Assembly: GCA_022798035.1 (NCBI GenBank)
Contig: JAAWLS010000022.1
Location: 1 to 14,718 of the forward strand
DNA: 14,718 nt
Direction of reading: 5' to 3'
From: Lachnospiraceae bacterium
GTDB lineage: Bacteria > Bacillota > Clostridia > Lachnospirales > Lachnospiraceae
Positions 1 to 7,455 of this stretch are shown here, one piece after another. The notes below the pieces were generated by a model that saw nothing but the letters and a program-made list of their open reading frames with translations, was not told the origin of the DNA and did not search any database. How positions within the stretch are numbered: position 1 is the stretch's first letter; each line of letters starts with the position of its first letter. The translations under genes were made by a program, and so were the position numbers.

Positions 1-837
1 CAGAAGCGCTTCCTCCTCCGTCAAATGACCTTTCTCGTTGGGAAACTCGTACATTCCTGCCAAAAGCCCCTTCCCCGGCCTTTTGCGCAGCACCACCCGT
101 TCTCCATCTCTTATGATAAATACTGTTTTCTCCTCTATTCTCCTGGGTTTCGCCTTACTTTTCACTGGAAGGCTCTGCCAAAGATTTTGTTTTTCGGCCT
201 CACAGAATTCTTTCCAGGGGCATTGCTCACAGAGAGGCGCCCCATTCGGCAGACAAACGGTAGCTCCCAGCTCCATCAAAGCCTGATTAAAAGCACCCGC
301 ATGCTCTGTAGGCATAATCTCCAGAAGGGCCTGCTCTACCTTTGTGCGCACTGACTGTTTCATAATATCAGAATCATCCGCCGATACCCGGGCAATCACC
401 CGCAGAACATTTCCATCTACAGCCGGTACCGGAATTCCGTAGGCAATGGAAGCGACAGCCCCTGCCGTATAAGTTCCGATTCCTTTCAGTTTCCGTAATT
501 TCTCATAATCCGCCGGAAGTTCTCCCTGATACGTTTCCATCATCGTCTGGGCTGCCGCCTGCATGTTCCGCACCCGGTTATAATATCCAAGACCTTCCCA
601 GAGTTTTAACAGTTGTTCTTCCTGGCATTCCGCCAGAGACGCAACGTCTGGAAGAGCGGTGATAAACCGCTCAAAATAAGGTTTCACCGCCTCCACTCTT
701 GTCTGCTGCAGCATAATTTCCGACACCCATACGCGGTAAGGAGAAGGTTCCTCACGCCAAGGCAGAATTCTTGCATTTTTCTGAAACCACTCCAATAATG
801 GCTCCACAATCTTTTTTAATGGAAAATCTTCTAGCAT
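1..837 (-). CDS. mutY: A/G-specific adenine DNA glycosylase MutY (3' end cut by window edge)
   Basis: MutY removes adenine mispaired with 8-oxoguanine or G in base-excision repair. Translating the minus strand from the ATG at 837 gives 279 residues without a stop before the left edge; the family is usually about 350 residues, so the C-terminal part is missing. Visible hallmarks: the catalytic Glu segment SEIMLQQTRV (about residues 39-48), the helix-hairpin-helix LKGIGTYTAGAV (about 115-126), the catalytic Asp region AVDGNVLRV, and a 4Fe-4S motif C-x6-C-x2-C-x5-C around CLPNGAPLCEQC. The NUDIX-like 8-oxoG recognition domain starts after the cluster (VFIIRDGERVVLRKRPGKG). The start codon lies inside the 3' end of the upstream secreted-protein gene, overlapping it by 7 bases, which suggests co-transcription and translational coupling. 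Identification is secure; only the end is unknown. Confidence 0.95.
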   Translation of the reverse strand, partial: MLEDFPLKKIVEPLLEWFQKNARILPWREEPSPYRVWVSEIMLQQTRVEAVKPYFERFITALPDVASLAECQEEQLLKLWEGLGYYNRVRNMQAAAQTMMETYQGELPADYEKLRKLKGIGTYTAGAVASIAYGIPVPAVDGNVLRVIARVSADDSDIMKQSVRTKVEQALLEIMPTEHAGAFNQALMELGATVCLPNGAPLCEQCPWKEFCEAEKQNLWQSLPVKSKAKPRRIEEKTVFIIRDGERVVLRKRPGKGLLAGMYEFPNEKGHLTEEEALL

Positions 838-2921
838 ATTTTCACCGTCTTTTTCTGGCCTTTATTTTTCATCAGCGCTTTGTATTTTTTCAGCCTTGAC
901 TTAGGCACTTTAATCTTTGCTTTAGAATGAATATTTTTAAAGGCTTTTGCTCCCACCTTTGTAATCTTTGTGGATTTAATGGTAATGGTTTTCAATTTCT
1001 TGGCTCCGCTGAAGGATTCTTTTCCTATGGAAGTCACATTCTTTCCAATGGTAACAGATGTGACAGCAGATTTATTTTTCAGCGCATAATCCTCCACCTT
1101 TACAATCTTAAACTTGCTGCCGTGGATTTTCACTGTGTCATAAACCTGCACTTTCTTCACATTCTTTGCAAGTCCCGCGAAAGAAACAGTCCCTTTTCCG
1201 TTCGTCTTGTTGGAAATAATCTTGTATTTATAATTTCCTGTTTTATAAATCTGTCCTTTTTTACATTTGATTTTTGCCAATTTCTTCGACTCGAGTACTT
1301 TACCACAGTCTTTGCAGGTCACAGTCCTCTTCCCAGTCTTTGTAAAAGTGGCGGCTTGTGTAGTCGTTTTCTTATGCTTATGTCCGGCGGCCTTCTTGAT
1401 AACAGTTTTACATACCGTACAGGTCTGCGCTTTTGTACAGGTGGCTGCCCTGCCTGGCTTGTGGCCTGCCGCCGAAATCACTTCCACCTTTTTCTTCCCG
1501 CAGCCGCTGCAAGTCTGAGTACGCTCTCCGCTTTCCTCACAGCCTGCCTTTTTTGTGACAACCCAGGCTCCATATGAATGGATGTGAAGGGACTTACTGT
1601 ACACGACAGCCGTTTCATTTGGGCTTTTGGAAATGCCATAGTACAGCATCTCATCCAAATCAATATGAAATCCATAGATATATCCGCTGCTTAATTCATC
1701 GGCAGAAGGCGTGTAAGCCGCCCTGGCCGGAATGCTGGAATCTGTCAAATCCAGAACCTGAATCGCAGAAGGAGAGGCATAATAGAGCTTGCTGCCATAG
1801 ACAACGCAGCCGTCAAAATCTCCCACCCACCATCCGGAACTATTCCACTTTGGCCAGCTCTGATTCAGCCTTTTGTATTCTGCAGACTCTGTCAGTCCGG
1901 AATTGTCAAATTTATATTTATACAGCACGCCTCCTTTGTTGGCATACCAGTATCCTCCATAATAGCCAAAGGCGCTGTCCACATCATTCCAGAAATAATT
2001 GTCGTATGTTTGACTGGAAGCTGCTGCATCTGTGGCGTTCCCAGAATAAACATACTGAGTCTGCCCGTTTACAATATGCATTCCGGTTTCCGCTGTCTGA
2101 AACCAGTTGGTGCTCTTCATAAAATAATAATGTCTGGCCCTGCCCAGAAAATCTTCCAGAGGGTCATTCCAGGTAACGTCCACGTGATACCAGCTGCCTG
2201 CTATTTTCACCAGATTCCAGGCATGGTTCAAAGGCTTGCTGCTGACAACCTGGCATGGGATATTCAGCCGGTTCATCAGTTCCTGATAAGCCAATGCGTA
2301 TCCCTGGCATACTGCCGTCTTATCCACAAGCGCATTGTAAGCACTATACCTTTGGAGTGTACTGTCATATTTACAGTTAGCGGCCAGATAGTCGTTGACA
2401 TACAAAGCTTTCTCCAAATCCGACCAGGAAGACTCCACAGTACTCAGAATATTCCCCACTGTATTTTCATAGACACTTTTCTTTTGGCGAATGGACGCTG
2501 GGTTTTCCGTATAGTTGAAAGTAACGCTTTCCACAATTTGATTTGACGGATAATAAGTATATTTGTAATTTGAATAGTAAAAATATTTTGGATTATTATT
2601 GATGATATCCGAGATAATATTTTTCAATTCATCTACCGTAATCTGATAGCTGAGGAGACTCACACTGGGCTCCACCTGTTCCAGGGCGCTGACAAGCGCC
2701 TGCCTGGCCCCCTGCGTATTTCCTCTGGGACGGGCACTCTCCACTTCTGAAGGTTTCTTTTCCTCCAGAAAATCACCATTCTGCAGAATTCCTCCCGATG
2801 CTTCTCCTGCCGCTTTTTCTTCCGCCTGTACTGTCATATCTCTGACCCACAGCAGTGCAAAAGACAAAAACAGAATCCACAGTATGCCAGACATTCTTTT
2901 AGGCCATGCGAAACATTTCAT
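831..2921 (-). CDS. Secreted transglutaminase-like protein with Cys-rich repeats and a BspA-type leucine-rich repeat tail
   Basis: A 696-residue exported protein. The N-terminus has a basic start, a hydrophobic stretch (about 11-27) and a plausible signal peptidase site after VQA near residue 33. Residues about 165-255 form a transglutaminase/protease-like core with a Cys-His-Asp triad: Cys205 in TAVCQGYA, His233 in LNHAWNLV, Asp248 in YHVDVTWND. Residues about 310-440 are Tyr/Gly/Trp-rich and may be a beta-propeller-like region. Residues about 449-545 hold three degenerate repeats with CxxC pairs (471/474, 501/504, 536/539) and GH links. The end (about 590-670) resembles a BspA-type leucine-rich repeat (VTSVTIGKNVTSIGKESFSG) and is very Lys-rich. 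A strong GGAGG (2929-2933) lies 7 bases before the ATG. Likely role is cell-surface or wall-associated cross-linking or peptidase activity; the substrate is unknown. It overlaps mutY. Confidence 0.85.
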   Translation of the reverse strand: MKCFAWPKRMSGILWILFLSFALLWVRDMTVQAEEKAAGEASGGILQNGDFLEEKKPSEVESARPRGNTQGARQALVSALEQVEPSVSLLSYQITVDELKNIISDIINNNPKYFYYSNYKYTYYPSNQIVESVTFNYTENPASIRQKKSVYENTVGNILSTVESSWSDLEKALYVNDYLAANCKYDSTLQRYSAYNALVDKTAVCQGYALAYQELMNRLNIPCQVVSSKPLNHAWNLVKIAGSWYHVDVTWNDPLEDFLGRARHYYFMKSTNWFQTAETGMHIVNGQTQYVYSGNATDAAASSQTYDNYFWNDVDSAFGYYGGYWYANKGGVLYKYKFDNSGLTESAEYKRLNQSWPKWNSSGWWVGDFDGCVVYGSKLYYASPSAIQVLDLTDSSIPARAAYTPSADELSSGYIYGFHIDLDEMLYYGISKSPNETAVVYSKSLHIHSYGAWVVTKKAGCEESGERTQTCSGCGKKKVEVISAAGHKPGRAATCTKAQTCTVCKTVIKKAAGHKHKKTTTQAATFTKTGKRTVTCKDCGKVLESKKLAKIKCKKGQIYKTGNYKYKIISNKTNGKGTVSFAGLAKNVKKVQVYDTVKIHGSKFKIVKVEDYALKNKSAVTSVTIGKNVTSIGKESFSGAKKLKTITIKSTKITKVGAKAFKNIHSKAKIKVPKSRLKKYKALMKNKGQKKTVKIC

Positions 2922-2949
2922 ACTTCATCCTCCTTCTCTTATATGGTAT

Positions 2950-2993
2950 CAGCAAATATATCTGCTGTCTGCTATCAGTATAATATCTGCTGA
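2950..2993. repeat. Repeated ATATCTGCTG and imperfect palindrome in leader
   Basis: The 10-mer ATATCTGCTG occurs twice on the plus strand, at 2958-2967 and 2984-2993, 26 bases apart. The first copy is part of an 18-base near-palindrome (2950-2967, one mismatched pair) centred on ATATAT. These elements sit between the candidate -10 box and the ribosome binding site of the transglutaminase-like gene, where a repressor could act. An operator role is inference. Confidence 0.35.
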
Positions 2994-3005
2994 AATGTTT
3001 CGCAA
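2977..3005 (-). promoter_or_regulatory. Candidate sigma-A promoter for the transglutaminase-like gene and mutY
   Basis: Reading the minus strand, TTGCGA (3005-3000) resembles a -35 box (4 of 6), followed by exactly 17 bases and TATACT (2982-2977) as a -10 box (5 of 6). Initiation would fall near 2970, giving a leader of about 50 bases. It separates this unit from the van genes that end at 3055. Confidence 0.55.
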
Positions 3006-3014
3006 CCACTTCCT

Positions 3015-3041
3015 GGCATAATTCAGCTAAACTGATACGCC
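3015..3041 (-). terminator. Weak hairpin after vanTr, possible terminator
   Basis: On the minus strand GGCGTA and TCAG pair with CTGA and TATGCC around a TTTAG loop, with a two-base bulge and one G-T pair. It lies 13 bases after the vanTr stop and before the next promoter, a sensible place for termination. No T-run follows it, so this may not be a rho-independent terminator. Confidence 0.3.
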
Positions 3042-3054
3042 TGGTTTTTAATAT

Positions 3055-4176
3055 TCAGTTTACCGCAATCCGCTCTAACCGTTCCCCCATCCGGCTCAAA
3101 ATCTCATTGCTGATGGTGCCTGCCCACTGCGCCATGTCCTCTGCCCTGATTTCCAGCTCTCCAGACTTTCCAATCAGCACTGCCTCGTCTCCCGCTTTCA
3201 CCTGTTCAATCCCGCTGAAATCCACCATCATCTGGTCCATGCAGATGCGTCCCACAATAGGCGCAGCCTTTCCTTTGCAGAGCACATAACCACAGTTGGA
3301 CAAATTCCTGGGAACACCGTCTGCATACCCGATGGATAATATGCCGATTTTACGATTTTTCCCAGCGCTGTAGGTCAATCCATATCCTGCACTTTCCCCT
3401 TGATACAGCATTTTCACGCTCTCCACTCTGGCCTTTAAGGACAGCACCGGCTTCAAATCCACCGCTGCATTGACCCAGTCGCTTTTCCCGCTTAAAATGC
3501 CGTAGAGGGCAATCCCGGCCCTTGCATAGTCAAAACACAGTTCCGAGTAATTCAAGATTCCATAACTGCCTTGAAGATGGCACTTGAATCCGTGGAATCC
3601 CCTTCTGTGAAGCTCTTCTGCCACATGCTCAAAGTGGTGAATTTGTTCCAGCGTGTAAGCCCGCTCTGCCTGCGTTATGCCGTCCGACACACATAAATGA
3701 GAATAGATTCCCGTCACTTTCAGATTGGAAAATTGAAAGATTCTGACAATTTCTTCTATATTTTCCCATCGTTCTCCCAAACGGTGCATTCCTGTATCAA
3801 CACCGACATGAACCGTGAATTTTCGTCCGTCACGGTGCAGCTCCTCTGCATAATTTCCATCTACCACAGTCTGGGTCAAATCATAAGCCAGCAAATCCCT
3901 GAACTGTTCTGGATGAGAATAAGACAACACCAGGATTTCCCCGGTGATTCCTGCTTCCCGCAGTTCTATCCCCTCTGCCGCAGAAGCTACACAAAAACTC
4001 TTTACTCCATGTTCCTGAAGCGCCCGGGAGACAGGTACGGCTCCATGCCCATAAGCATTTGCCTTAACTGCAGGCATCAGAGCGCAGTCTTTCGGAAGCA
4101 GACGGCGAAATTGCTCCGTATTGTGCTTTAAATGCTCCATATCAAGCTCTATCCAGGCACGGCCTTTTTGATACAT
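3055..4176 (-). CDS. vanTr: VanT racemase half: PLP-dependent serine/alanine racemase
   Basis: A fold-type III PLP racemase of 373 residues. The PLP lysine is Lys38 in AVKANAYGHG, VDTGMHRLG is the conserved mid-region, and the second catalytic base is Tyr284 in SIGYADGVPR. Near the C-terminus the segment AGTISNEILSR has Asn357 where ordinary alanine racemases have Tyr (TISYRV in Bacillus Alr). From memory, the equivalent Asn in VanTG favours serine, so L-Ser to D-Ser is the likely reaction. The reading frame begins at 4191, but ATG 4176 has GGGAG (4185-4189) 8 bases upstream, so I chose it. The gene is 47 bases behind vanTm and last in the vanG-XY-Tm-Tr unit. In VanG-type VanT this domain is fused to the membrane domain; here it would be a soluble cytoplasmic enzyme. 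A plain alanine racemase is the alternative. Confidence 0.85.
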   Translation of the reverse strand: MYQKGRAWIELDMEHLKHNTEQFRRLLPKDCALMPAVKANAYGHGAVPVSRALQEHGVKSFCVASAAEGIELREAGITGEILVLSYSHPEQFRDLLAYDLTQTVVDGNYAEELHRDGRKFTVHVGVDTGMHRLGERWENIEEIVRIFQFSNLKVTGIYSHLCVSDGITQAERAYTLEQIHHFEHVAEELHRRGFHGFKCHLQGSYGILNYSELCFDYARAGIALYGILSGKSDWVNAAVDLKPVLSLKARVESVKMLYQGESAGYGLTYSAGKNRKIGILSIGYADGVPRNLSNCGYVLCKGKAAPIVGRICMDQMMVDFSGIEQVKAGDEAVLIGKSGELEIRAEDMAQWAGTISNEILSRMGERLERIAVN

Positions 4177-4223
4177 CACTATCACTCCCATCTCTATGTT
4201 TTGTTTCCATTATCTTTCTGCAT

Positions 4224-5279
4224 TCACTCTGACTTTCTGGAATACACCATACCCGAAATCACTTTCACCGCCTCTGCCGTTCCAAATGAAAGAGCAAAAG
4301 ACAAAAGGCAGACGGCCAGGTAGTGAACCAGCGACTGTTCCACAAAAATATTTTTTACTTTGAGCACTTCTGCGGCTCCCCGCACCAGAATAATACAGAT
4401 GGGATGAATGATATAAACGTACATAGACACATCCCGCGCCTTTCTCCACCCTGTAATTTCCGTGTCAGAGCGCAGCAGCTCAAACAGAAAAAACATCACC
4501 GGAAGCAGGAATAAATACATACTGTTGTGTTTCTGCCACTCCAGACTGTAAGACAAAAATCCCTCTGCCAGCATACCTGTCATGGAAACCGCAACCCCCG
4601 TCAAAGCCTGGCTTCTTGGAATTTTCACTCCTCCATTAGCAATCAGCACACCCATCCACAAAAAAACCGGTGCAAAAAAGATTCCGTTTCTAGTATAGGA
4701 ACTGACAAAAAAGATTCCCTCATAAACCGTTTTTAAAAAGGGCGCCTGACTTATCAGCTGATAATAACTGTCTCCCGCGGTTCCAATCACATACAAAACC
4801 ACTGTCATCACAGAAATCGTCATAGGACTGCACAGGCGCATCATACCTACCAGAAACAGACAGCCTATCAGTACAGCCGGAAGATACCAGAGATGATAAA
4901 AGGGGCCGTCAAAAAAAATTTCTTTTAACCAGATTCCCGGATTCATCTCCCACTGTCCCGCGTATATTTTTACAGGCAGGTACAGTACAATGGAAACTCC
5001 ATACAAAGCGGCTGTCTTTTTGAGGAATTTTTCCAGTTTCAGCGTGACATTCTCTGCCATTTCTGAGGAATGTCCTCCAAATCTCTGATAAGGCGCCAGC
5101 ACAAAAAATCCGGTTACCATCAGAAAAAACGGCACGGCAATTCTTCCGATACAATATGTCACAAGAAAATCTGCCGTACTGCTGAAAGATTCAAGAGGCG
5201 CCGTATGAATTGCAACAATCAAAAAGGCCGCAGCCAGACGAAAATTGTCAATTGCCCCATAACTTCTTCTCTGCCTCAT
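4224..5279 (-). CDS. vanTm: VanT membrane half: acyltransferase-3-like integral membrane protein
   Basis: A 351-residue polytopic membrane protein. The opening AIDNFRLAAAFLIVAIHT, with the IHT motif near residues 24-26, then RIAVPFFLMVTGFF, and the FYHLWYLPA segment near 127-135 are typical of acyltransferase-3 proteins and closely resemble the N-terminal domain of VanTG. About ten hydrophobic segments are visible. In VanT this part anchors the protein and is thought to help L-Ser uptake. The longest frame starts at GTG 5306, overlapping the vanXY stop, but ATG 5279 has AAGGGAG just upstream and starts at the expected family N-terminus, so it is preferred. The stop is TGA at 4224-4226. Length plus the following racemase (351 + 373) is close to that of a fused VanT. 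The gene order Tm then Tr is the domain order of VanT. Confidence 0.85.
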   Translation of the reverse strand: MRQRRSYGAIDNFRLAAAFLIVAIHTAPLESFSSTADFLVTYCIGRIAVPFFLMVTGFFVLAPYQRFGGHSSEMAENVTLKLEKFLKKTAALYGVSIVLYLPVKIYAGQWEMNPGIWLKEIFFDGPFYHLWYLPAVLIGCLFLVGMMRLCSPMTISVMTVVLYVIGTAGDSYYQLISQAPFLKTVYEGIFFVSSYTRNGIFFAPVFLWMGVLIANGGVKIPRSQALTGVAVSMTGMLAEGFLSYSLEWQKHNSMYLFLLPVMFFLFELLRSDTEITGWRKARDVSMYVYIIHPICIILVRGAAEVLKVKNIFVEQSLVHYLAVCLLSFALSFGTAEAVKVISGMVYSRKSE

Positions 5280-5302
5280 TTCCTTCTCCCTTCCACACAT
5301 TA

Positions 5303-6097
5303 TCACGCAAAATTCCCTTGTGCTCTCACCGCCAGAGTAATGACAAATCCATCTTCATTATTTCCAGACTCCCATATTCTCTCAAATTCCGGTATACTGC
5401 ATTTTGTAATTTTTCCTTGTGCCCTTACATACCCGATTTGGTATCTCCACTCCTTCTCTTCTATCTCCAGAGGATGACTTTCCAAATCAAACTGCTTCAG
5501 CCACACAACGTATTCTTCCAAAGCCATATTCTCTCTCTGCATCAGCTTTGCGTGAGGCACTCCCACATAGCGGAAATGCCAGGGTTCCCCGCCGATTCCC
5601 GTGATGTCCTGCTTCTCCTCCCTGTAACGCTCCACAAATCCATAATCCGGCGCTTTTTCTCTGAACGTCTGACAGATTCCCTCATAGGGAAATTCTGGAC
5701 AGATAAAATCAATTTGGGGACTGCAGGCTGCCAAATCCACAGCAAGCCCTGTCTGATGTTCACTGCAGTCCGGAAAGGCCACATATTTCTCCGTAAAATC
5801 CCTGCCGTTCTCCTGTAAGGAGTCTTCAAAAATGCGAATCTGCTCTTCTTTTTTCCGATATCCGCTGACTCCTGTAATGGATTCCATCCCCTGAATTTTC
5901 TGCAGCAGATTCCGCAGCATTCCAGCGCTTTCCTCCTCCATCTGGATTTCCGGCTGGTTTGGAAAAACAGGACACAGTTCTCTCTCTGAAAGCTGATACC
6001 TGACCGGACATTTCTGATTCACCAGCACCATGCTGCCCTGATATATTCTGTTTTCCTTTAAAATCAAGCTGCTCTGACAGTTCTCCACACGATACAT
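5303..6097 (-). CDS. vanXY: VanXY-type D,D-dipeptidase/D,D-carboxypeptidase
   Basis: A zinc peptidase of the VanY/VanX (M15) superfamily, 264 residues, without a signal peptide or membrane anchor, so cytoplasmic as for VanXY rather than VanY. The metal and catalytic motif SEHQTGLAVD gives His114 and Asp121; EPWHFRY gives Glu171 and His174; VSGYR (77-81) precedes them. In VanC/VanG-type systems this enzyme hydrolyses D-Ala-D-Ala and trims pentapeptide ends, leaving D-Ala-D-Ser precursors. The open frame extends to 6145 within vanG, but the ATG at 6097 has GGAGGAGG (6104-6111) six bases upstream, and the resulting N-terminus fits the family. It begins 13 bases after the vanG stop and is followed 23 bases later by vanTm. 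A C-terminal region beyond the M15 core (about 195-264) is present. Confidence 0.9.
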   Translation of the reverse strand: MYRVENCQSSLILKENRIYQGSMVLVNQKCPVRYQLSERELCPVFPNQPEIQMEEESAGMLRNLLQKIQGMESITGVSGYRKKEEQIRIFEDSLQENGRDFTEKYVAFPDCSEHQTGLAVDLAACSPQIDFICPEFPYEGICQTFREKAPDYGFVERYREEKQDITGIGGEPWHFRYVGVPHAKLMQRENMALEEYVVWLKQFDLESHPLEIEEKEWRYQIGYVRAQGKITKCSIPEFERIWESGNNEDGFVITLAVRAQGNFA

Positions 6098-6110
6098 ATC
6101 CAGCCTCCTC

Positions 6111-7187
6111 CTACATTTCCAACAGCCTGCACAGAAGTTCTTCAAAAGAAATTCCGACTGCTTTCATCATGCTGGGATACCGGCTGTGAGAGGTAAATCC
6201 CGGAATGGTGTTTACCTCATTAAAATAGATTTCTCCATCCGGTGTTAAAAACAAATCCACCCTGGCAAAATAGCTGCATCCAAGCCCCCGGTAGATTTTT
6301 TTTGCCGCTTCCTGGATTTCCTCCGCCTTTTCCTTTGGAATGCGGGCAGGCACGTGAATTTTGGAAGATTTCAATGTATATTTTTCCGTGTAATCAAAGA
6401 AACCTTCCGACAGCTCAATTTCATCCACCGCACCTGTTATCAGCTCATCCTTGCCCAGAACGGCGCATCCCACTTCAAATCCCTCTATCATCTCCTCTAT
6501 GACTACACAGTCGTCATATGCAAAAGCATAATCTGCGGCTGTCAGTAAATCCTCTGGTTTCATGACTTTCGTGATACCGAAAGAAGAACCTGCCCGCAAA
6601 GGTTTGACAAACAAAGGATAGCCCAGCTCACTGCCTGCGGCCTGTATTTTTTCTATGTACCCGCTCCCTGTGCCATCGGCAGTACAGAGCGTTTCTTTCC
6701 GGAAAAATTTGTAAGCACGAGGTGTTTTTATCCCGCAGGTCTCCGCCAGCCTGTGGGCCGTCTCCTTGTCCATGCAGATGGCAGAACTCATGGTATCGCA
6801 TCCAATCAGCGGAATACCTGCCAGTTCCAGCACTCCCTGTACCGTTCCGTCTTCCCCGTTCTTGCCGTGAAGCACAGGCAGAGCGCCGTCTAAAGAAATT
6901 GTCTCTGTCCCCTCCTTTTTCAGTAGAAGAATTCCATGCAGCTCTCTGTTTGGTGAAACTGCCGCAGGAATGCAGCTTTCCTTTCGATGCCATCTGTCAC
7001 TTGGTATCTCTTCTGGATTTCCTTGATAGAGATACCACTCTCCTGATTTTGTGATTCCAATGAGAATCAGCTCATATTTTTCAGTGTCCATGTGAGTGAT
7101 GACTGCATAAGCGGACTGAAGAGACACTTCGTACTCGCTGGAACATCCTCCAAATAAAACTGCTATTTTCTTCTTTTTATCATTCAT
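6111..7187 (-). CDS. vanG: VanG-type D-alanine:D-serine ligase
   Basis: An ATP-grasp D-Ala:D-X ligase of 358 residues, the usual length. Motifs in order: AVLFGGCSSEYEVSLQSA (9-26), PVLHGKNGEDGTVQG (104-118), SSAICMDKE, PLRAGSSFGITK (196-207), GFEVGCAVLG, the omega-loop segment FFDYTEKYTLKSSKI (263-277), and RVDLFLTPDGEIYFNEV (309-325) with NTIPGFTSHSRYP. The SGFFDYTEKYTLKSSKI-type loop and the C-terminal block match VanG of Enterococcus faecalis as I remember it far better than housekeeping Ddl, so D-Ala-D-Ser synthesis is the expected reaction. ATG 7187 is preceded by AAAAGGAG. It leads a unit with vanXY, vanTm and vanTr, downstream of vanRS. Assignment to the D-Ser group is strong; biochemical specificity is inferred. 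Confidence 0.92.
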   Translation of the reverse strand: MNDKKKKIAVLFGGCSSEYEVSLQSAYAVITHMDTEKYELILIGITKSGEWYLYQGNPEEIPSDRWHRKESCIPAAVSPNRELHGILLLKKEGTETISLDGALPVLHGKNGEDGTVQGVLELAGIPLIGCDTMSSAICMDKETAHRLAETCGIKTPRAYKFFRKETLCTADGTGSGYIEKIQAAGSELGYPLFVKPLRAGSSFGITKVMKPEDLLTAADYAFAYDDCVVIEEMIEGFEVGCAVLGKDELITGAVDEIELSEGFFDYTEKYTLKSSKIHVPARIPKEKAEEIQEAAKKIYRGLGCSYFARVDLFLTPDGEIYFNEVNTIPGFTSHSRYPSMMKAVGISFEELLCRLLEM

Positions 7188-7217
7188 AACTTCCGTTCTC
7201 CTTTTTATTGTTTTGCA

Positions 7218-7226
7218 ATTATCTCA
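7218..7226 (-). promoter_or_regulatory. Candidate extended -10 promoter for vanG-XY-Tm-Tr
   Basis: On the minus strand TGA followed by GATAAT (7223-7218) matches an extended -10 box at 5 of 6 core positions. No good -35 box is found 16-18 bases upstream, as expected for a promoter that needs an activator such as phosphorylated VanR. ATGAGA is repeated 10 bases apart across this site. The leader to the ATG would be about 25 bases. Confidence 0.4.
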
Positions 7227-7295
7227 TGTTTCTCATACTTTACCCGCTGCAGATGACAGGCAGGTGACTTTTTTATTACAATTTTGTCATGAAAG

Positions 7296-7314
7296 GAATC
7301 CTCCAAAGGGATTC
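7296..7314. repeat. Inverted repeat GAATCC-N7-GGATTC upstream of vanG
   Basis: Perfect six-base arms at 7296-7301 and 7309-7314 around a seven-base spacer lie about 75 bases upstream of the candidate vanG -10 box and downstream of the vanS terminator. This might be an activator site, but there is no independent support. The rest of the 7188-7350 stretch holds no gene I can see. Confidence 0.3.
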
Positions 7315-7350
7315 TGGGGCCGCCTCCTTGACGTCCTGATTTTAGCAGAC

Positions 7351-7397
7351 AAAAAAGTACCTGCCTCGCATTTATTTTACGAAACAAGTACTTTTTT
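7351..7397 (-). terminator. Rho-independent terminator after vanS
   Basis: Two 18-base arms (7351-7368 and 7380-7397) pair almost completely, with three G-T wobbles, around an 11-base AT-rich loop. Each arm ends in a run of six A or T, so the structure could stop transcription on either strand. It lies 58 bases after the vanS stop and separates vanRS from the vanG unit. Confidence 0.8.
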
Positions 7398-7455
7398 TGC
7401 TTTAATATTCTGTTATTTCTTTCCTAATGATATCTTAAGAAATTTTGTAACTGCC

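Noticed and set aside
927..1577. 216-codon plus-strand frame rich in Cys and Phe
   Set aside because: It is antisense to the Lys-rich end of the transglutaminase-like gene; the composition mirrors that coding strand and no ribosome binding site or family is seen.
3055..4176. Calling the racemase simply housekeeping Alr
   Set aside because: Its place in the van unit, the domain order with vanTm and Asn357 favour VanT, though dual Ala/Ser activity remains possible.
4170..4230. A single frameshift or sequencing error splitting one vanT gene
   Set aside because: vanTm ends at TGA 4224-4226, and the racemase frame is independently closed by TAA at 4210-4212. The racemase has its own GGGAG. One indel would not restore a fused gene, though two changes cannot be excluded.
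4210..4449. 79-codon minus-strand frame across the vanTm 3' end
   Set aside because: It lies in another frame of vanTm, has no domain or good ribosome binding site, and is explained as a shadow.
5303..6097. Calling the peptidase a membrane-anchored VanY
   Set aside because: No signal or membrane anchor exists, and the sequence around SEHQTGLAVD and the C-terminal extension fit VanXY.
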